37,773 nt of DNA, from assembly GCA_016758965.1 (NCBI GenBank), contig JAEPRB010000325.1:1-37773 (forward strand). Direction: 5' to 3'. The DNA is from Circinella minor. Lineage: Eukaryota; Mucoromycota; Mucoromycetes; Mucorales; Lichtheimiaceae. Positions 33,901 to 37,773 of this stretch are shown piece by piece; position 1 is the first letter of the stretch; each line of letters opens with the position of its first letter. The notes under the pieces were generated by a model that did not search any database, was not told the DNA's origin, and saw only the letters and a list, made by a program, of their open reading frames with translations. A program made the translations under genes and the position numbers.

Positions 33901-36900
33901 CTTATCCGTGTTGGTAGCAACAACACATTCCTCGCTGCCGGTCATGAAAAGGGCCAAGTAGGTCTTTATCAACTTACGGAGCAAGAAGATTACAAACGAT
34001 TCTTGTGGATCTATGTTGACGGTTATTTGGTGAACTACAAATACTTGCTCCGACTTGTTTATATCACTCGTAGTAAGTTTTTTCTTTTCTTTTTATTATT
34101 TACACCAACGCTTTTTAGACTATTACCCATGTAATTAACTCATCTTTTCATTATTATTATTCACTACTAGCTCGTCAATGGATTCTTTCTGATTCTCAAG
34201 AAACTGCTGATCAAACCGCTCATATTTCGACCAATGGTGTTATCACCTTCCGTATCAGTACTTTAATTTATTACTTGCGTGTTATCCGACGTTCTTCTGG
34301 TTACGAATTGGATGTTACTGAAAACGAAGAGTCGGCCAAGGCTGATGGTAGCTTTGAAATCCACATTCCATCTTTTACTCACCAGGATGATGAAACCGAT
34401 GCTTCTAATACGATCAGTAATGCAGCTGCATATGCCAGCAAACAAAAATTGATCTCTGCTAACAAGTACAAGAAGACAATTATTACCACTCGACGTGCTA
34501 TCTTCCCTGCTGAATCATACTTTTTCATCAAAGCTGATGGCAGTTACAAAGAAAGCTGGGTTTTGGCTGTCGATGGTAATGCTCCTGGTACACCTTTGGT
34601 AATCAAAACATTATCTTTTACTGATTATAGAAATCAACTTTGGAGTTATCACGACGGTCTCTTGCTTAATTACGGGACTGGTTATGTTATCAGTATTCAA
34701 GGTAAAGTGTTAATAGTAGTATTAATAATTTACAGACAGACAAATTAAAACATAGTCTAAATATTACGGTTTTTTAATTAAAAATGTATAGGTGGCATTG
34801 CTCCTTCTGCCAAGATTGTCCAGCATTTAAAGACAACTGGTAGTCTCAAGTGGTTCTTGACCGTTGATGGATTGATTCGCCTACATGGTTATGGTGCTCT
34901 TAGCTTGGGTTATCGTGGTGGTGATTTGGGTGAGGGTACTTCCATCACTTTAGCTCTCGCTGAAGCATCTGAGCGTAATATCCGCTGGAAGTTCTCAGTC
35001 CCTGTATTTGGTAAAAAGACTACTGTTACTAAAGAGGAACTTTCTCAAGGTGCCAAATTGGATACCACTGAAGAAATTACTACTTGTGCCGCTAAGGAAG
35101 AAGAACAACATGAGCAAACGGGTATGGACACTACTACTACAGCATCCACTGATATCGTCGAACGTAAAAAGTTAGTCTATGCTACTTCTGAATCATGGAC
35201 TATTATCCTTGCTTGGCGTATCTACTTTATTCGTCGCATTCGTCAATGTCGTACCAAGGCTGAAATTATCAACGTTATTCAAGAAAGTCGAGAAAATCTT
35301 TACAAGAGACTAGATATCCACTACAAGTGCCATTGTCAACGCACCCATCATCAAGAATTGCCTTCTGAGTGGGAGATCTCCATGGAACATATTCGAGAAC
35401 TTTTCCGTCTCCGTCTTTTTGAAGGTGTTCTTGGTAAACTAGTTTCATATAATGCTGACCAAGAAGTCTCTATCGATGAGTTGGGTATTGAGACTATTCT
35501 CGATGAAACTTACAGTGAAGTTGAAACATACGTCCAAGAAGAAAGCAAGGACAATGCTTCTGCTGTTCTCAAAAAAGAAGAAGACCAAGTTGAATCCAAG
35601 GAAGGTGCAAAGGAGCAAGCTCTTGTTCTTGTATCTGGTATCAAGGTTACTGTTCGTTATTGGCTTATTATTATTCGCACCAGAATTTTGGAAGCCAAGA
35701 AGAGTGGCGCTTCCGACGAGGAAATCGCCACTATCATCGAAAATTCGCGGAAGGAACTTTCATCGGAATTGTCTGCCACACGTACTAAAGTTGTCCAATA
35801 CAAGTGGTGGTCTTATTTTGTCTCATCTGGACCCGATAACTCTGCTCAAAAGACTATTGTCGAATCTATTGAACGTATTGAAACATTGGTTTCCAAACAT
35901 ATTAATGCCATTAGCTATGAATCTGATGAAAAGTTAATTTCGTGGGTTGACCAAGGTGAGCAAAGTGTCAGCACTGAGATTGATACTTCTTCCAAGCACG
36001 TTTTTGGTGACTTGGTGGAACTAGAAAAAGAAGAAAAAGAAGACATTGTTGCTTCTGTTCAAGTCATTGAAGCTTCTCGCAAGAACACCTCTGCCGAATT
36101 GGCCAATGTACAGCAACGTCTTGCTGATTGGTATGCTCAACTCTCGTACGATATCACTTGGTGCTTTGACTCTAACCACAAGAGCGATAGTAAGAAGGAC
36201 TCGTTGTTGATTGTTGTCGATTCTGCCAAATTGGACTTGATTAATTATTTGCGACAAGCCAGATGGACTCTTGAAAACAATTCTTCTAGTCTTACCATTG
36301 CTGAGAGACGCCGTATTCAATATTCTATTGAAACTGTAAGAACCATCCTTATTACTTACCTTTTCCGATTCCGCACATCCATCGCTGAAAAAAAAGAGGA
36401 AGATATTTCCAAGTCCAACATTGCTGGCTACCTTGAATTCTCCTTTGGCACTGAATCTCAAAAGAGTACTTTGAAGGTACTGGAAAATACTGCCTGCGAA
36501 TTAACAACGGTTACTGTAATTAAGGAAGAAACACAGTCTCAGCACAGCATTGTCCAAAAGGATGAGAAGTCAACAGGTAAAATAACAATAATAATTTTTC
36601 TTTAAACATTGTTTCAAGAAAAAACCTAATTAATTTTGTATATTACATTATAAATGTTTACAGAAAAATCAGAAGAGGCATCCATCGAAGGTAACGTCGT
36701 TACTAAAACAAAGAAAGACAATAACAAGGAGGAAGAGTCAGTCAAAGAAGAGAAGAAATCATCTTCATCGACAGGTATTGCTTTGGCTGGTGCTGCCGCC
36801 GCCGCTGGTGCTGCCGGAGCTGGGTATGCCATCCACAAGCATCATAAAAAAGAAGCCGAAAAGGTTGCTGAAGAGAATGCTGAACACGTTACTGACGAAA

Positions 36901-37773
36901 AGAAAAACGTGCAAGAGGTCACTGAAGACACGAAGGCTGACGATGAGATTTCCATTGGTGTCGTTGAAACCACAAAGCCATGTGTACCAGATCAACCAAG
37001 CAAGTCAATCGATGAGCTCCAAGTTGCTATTAGCAACTGGTATAATGGATATATCAACCGTATATCCACGGAATCAGCAACGAAGGGTTGCAAGGATGTA
37101 TACATTGCTGAACTTGTCCGCGTTGAAACAGATACTATTCTTGCTCATATTGGTTCTTCGACAGAGATCATTGGTGTGTCCGGTGCCACTACGCAAGAGT
37201 GGGAAAAGACCATCAATTATATCCGTAGTACTATTATAACTAGTTCGGAACAACTTCAAAACATTGCAATTCAAGTTGTTTCCGGAAAAGCATCCATTGA
37301 CAGCTACAAACAATTAGAAGAAGTTTGCACTTCCAATAATCAACAAATCACCGAAGCGCTTACCAAATGCAAAGTTAATGTCACTGTTTTTGAGACTGGT
37401 TCTTCAGAGGTAAGTAACTAATAATTTTTTTTTCAAAAAAAAAAATACCACACATCTTTAACTTATCTATTTCACAATCTACAGAAGATTACTACACCGG
37501 GTTCAGTAGAAACTACCGAACATCTTACCGAGACTCAAAATATTAGTGAAAAGGTAAACAAAGAGTTATTTTTTTTAAAAAAAATATAGTACATTTTGAC
37601 TAACATACTAAATCGTCAACTAGCCTGAAAAGTCTTCGAAAGAAGCTGACAAGAAGACTGAAAAGAAGGATGATCATCATCATCACGCTGCCAAGGTCGG
37701 TGCTGGTGTAGTAGCCGGTGCCGTTGTTACTGTTGGTGTCGTTGGTTATGTCAAGTCTACCATCAGCTCATGG
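27956..37773 (+). CDS. Giant intracellular multi-beta-trefoil (CBM13/ricin-B-like) protein, 3'-incomplete
   Basis: Fourteen exons join in frame to 2,723 codons and run off the right edge: 27956-27977, 28122-28298, 28729-29082, 29205-29951, 30080-30310, 30403-30657, 30744-31256, 31355-31681, 31811-34072, 34171-34701, 34792-36576, 36664-37409, 37485-37553 and 37624-37773. About ten domains of roughly 140-150 residues follow one pattern: FPxGWFFIK, QLWxYxNGxLxN, VLDVxGG, QQWxLxxDGxI, LVL, QRWxFxLPVxxK. The QxW motifs identify a beta-trefoil fold. Approximate residues: 5-145, 210-360, 373-508, 531-667, 702-850, 887-1037, 1073-1243, 1349-1502, 1563-1700 (degenerate) and 1739-1883. An acidic linker (1243-1345) and a helical region (from 1884) complete it. 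There is no signal peptide and no toxin-like catalytic domain. Sugar binding is possible but unproven. Exon 1 (22 nt) is the least certain part. Confidence 0.88.
28299..28728 (+). other. Second intron of the giant gene (430 bp, longest in the gene)
   Basis: Donor GTAAAA, acceptor CTATAG. It is three to six times longer than the other twelve introns (70-144 bp). It contains an A/G-rich stretch (about 28393-28424) and a GTTCGG/CCGAAC hairpin at 28506-28524. No RNA family or ORF is recognised. Confidence 0.7.
32911..33225 (+). other. Acidic, Ser/Thr-rich linker between trefoils 7 and 8
   Basis: This exon 9 segment codes for a Thr run, then Glu- and Asp-rich sequence (EETQEEEIEDC, DEDSSDEDDDDIDD), then a Ser-rich part with basic spots (SSSSSRRDSF). 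It is surely disordered and carries many casein-kinase-2-like sites (Ser/Thr followed by acidic residues). It splits the trefoil array into blocks of seven and three. Confidence 0.8.
36774..36851 (+). other. Ala/Gly-rich hydrophobic segment 1 with His/Lys flank
   Basis: Codes for GIALAGAAAAAGAAGAGYAI followed by HKHHKK. It is long enough for a membrane-spanning or membrane-inserting helix with small-residue packing, preceded by Ser and Lys/Glu-rich sequence. A second segment of the same kind lies at 37687-37752. Confidence 0.6.
37687..37752 (+). other. Ala/Gly/Val-rich hydrophobic segment 2 with His flank
   Basis: Codes for AAKVGAGVVAGAVVTVGVVG, preceded by KKDDHHHH. Like segment 1, it pairs a small-residue hydrophobic helix with a His cluster and Lys/Glu-rich surroundings, which suggests a repeated module. 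Confidence 0.6.

Larger units (their letters stand above)
35021..37773 (+). other. Helical C-terminal region of the giant protein
   Basis: After the last trefoil the protein changes to long amphipathic helices. A loosely repeated helical unit, with aromatic residues followed by a charged segment and I-xx-I-V-E/D-type helices, is seen at about 35182-35320 (SWTIILAWRIYFIRRIR), 35620-35785 (VRYWLIIIRTRILEAKKSG), 36117-36270 (LADWYAQLSYDITWCF) and 37018-37155 (ISNWYNGYINRIS). Charged Lys/Glu-rich linkers lie between. No named domain is recognised. The fold may be a helical-bundle array. It continues past the window. Confidence 0.7.

Noticed and set aside
27956..37773. A ricin-like toxin gene (such as the Rhizopus mucoricin type)
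   Set aside because: Only beta-trefoil and helical regions are seen. No N-glycosidase-like domain and no signal peptide are visible.
27956..37773. Several separate genes instead of one
   Set aside because: All 13 introns have proper ends and matching phases, and no stop or new promoter interrupts the joined frame.

Overview
The window looks like nuclear DNA of an early-diverging filamentous fungus, most likely a Mucoromycota/Mucorales species. The reasons are AT-rich DNA with long A and T tracts, genes carrying many short introns (GTAAGT-type donors, some TACTAAC branch points), a Ty3/Gypsy element, an L1-like LINE of the type common in Mucorales, a fungal Dbp2-type helicase and CBM13/ricin-B-like beta-trefoil repeats. 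The species cannot be named from the sequence alone.

Layout. (1) 1-3792: the 3' part of a decayed Ty3/Gypsy retrotransposon (protease, RT, RNase H, integrase, 3' LTR), broken by a 410-bp insertion, a stop codon and a frameshift. (2) 4387-about 10259, minus strand: a nearly full-length but dead L1-like LINE with ORF1, an EN/RT ORF2, a C-terminal zinc knuckle and a poly(A) tail, itself holding a 293-bp AT-rich insert. (3) 10272-10353: an intact tRNA-Ser(CGA) gene directly next to the LINE 5' end. (4) 10659-11070: a second, inverted copy of the 410-bp element, again with an 8-bp target duplication. (5) About 11.1-15.8 kb: gene-poor AT-rich DNA with possible coding relics. (6) 15947-16285: a small hypothetical gene, convergent with (7) 16922-19818, minus strand: an intact five-exon DBP2 gene of 617 codons with one unusually long intron inside helicase motif V. 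(8) 19.9-27.9 kb: an 8-kb gene desert with a decayed coding stretch near 20.3-21.2 kb. (9) 27956 to the right edge: a very large gene with at least 14 exons and at least 2,723 codons. It encodes about ten beta-trefoil (QxW) domains, an acidic linker and a long helical C-terminal region, and runs out of the window.

The retroelement and LINE parts show insertion, nonsense and frameshift damage, so the left third is a transposon graveyard around a live tRNA gene. DBP2 and the giant gene are cleanly open once introns are removed and look functional. The most unusual item is the giant multi-trefoil protein. It has no signal peptide, so it is probably intracellular. Eleven of its 13 introns are phase 1, and about half of the trefoils are cut by an intron at the same internal position, which points to growth by duplication of a two-exon cassette. 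The second most unusual item is the 410-bp dispersed element with 8-bp target duplications.
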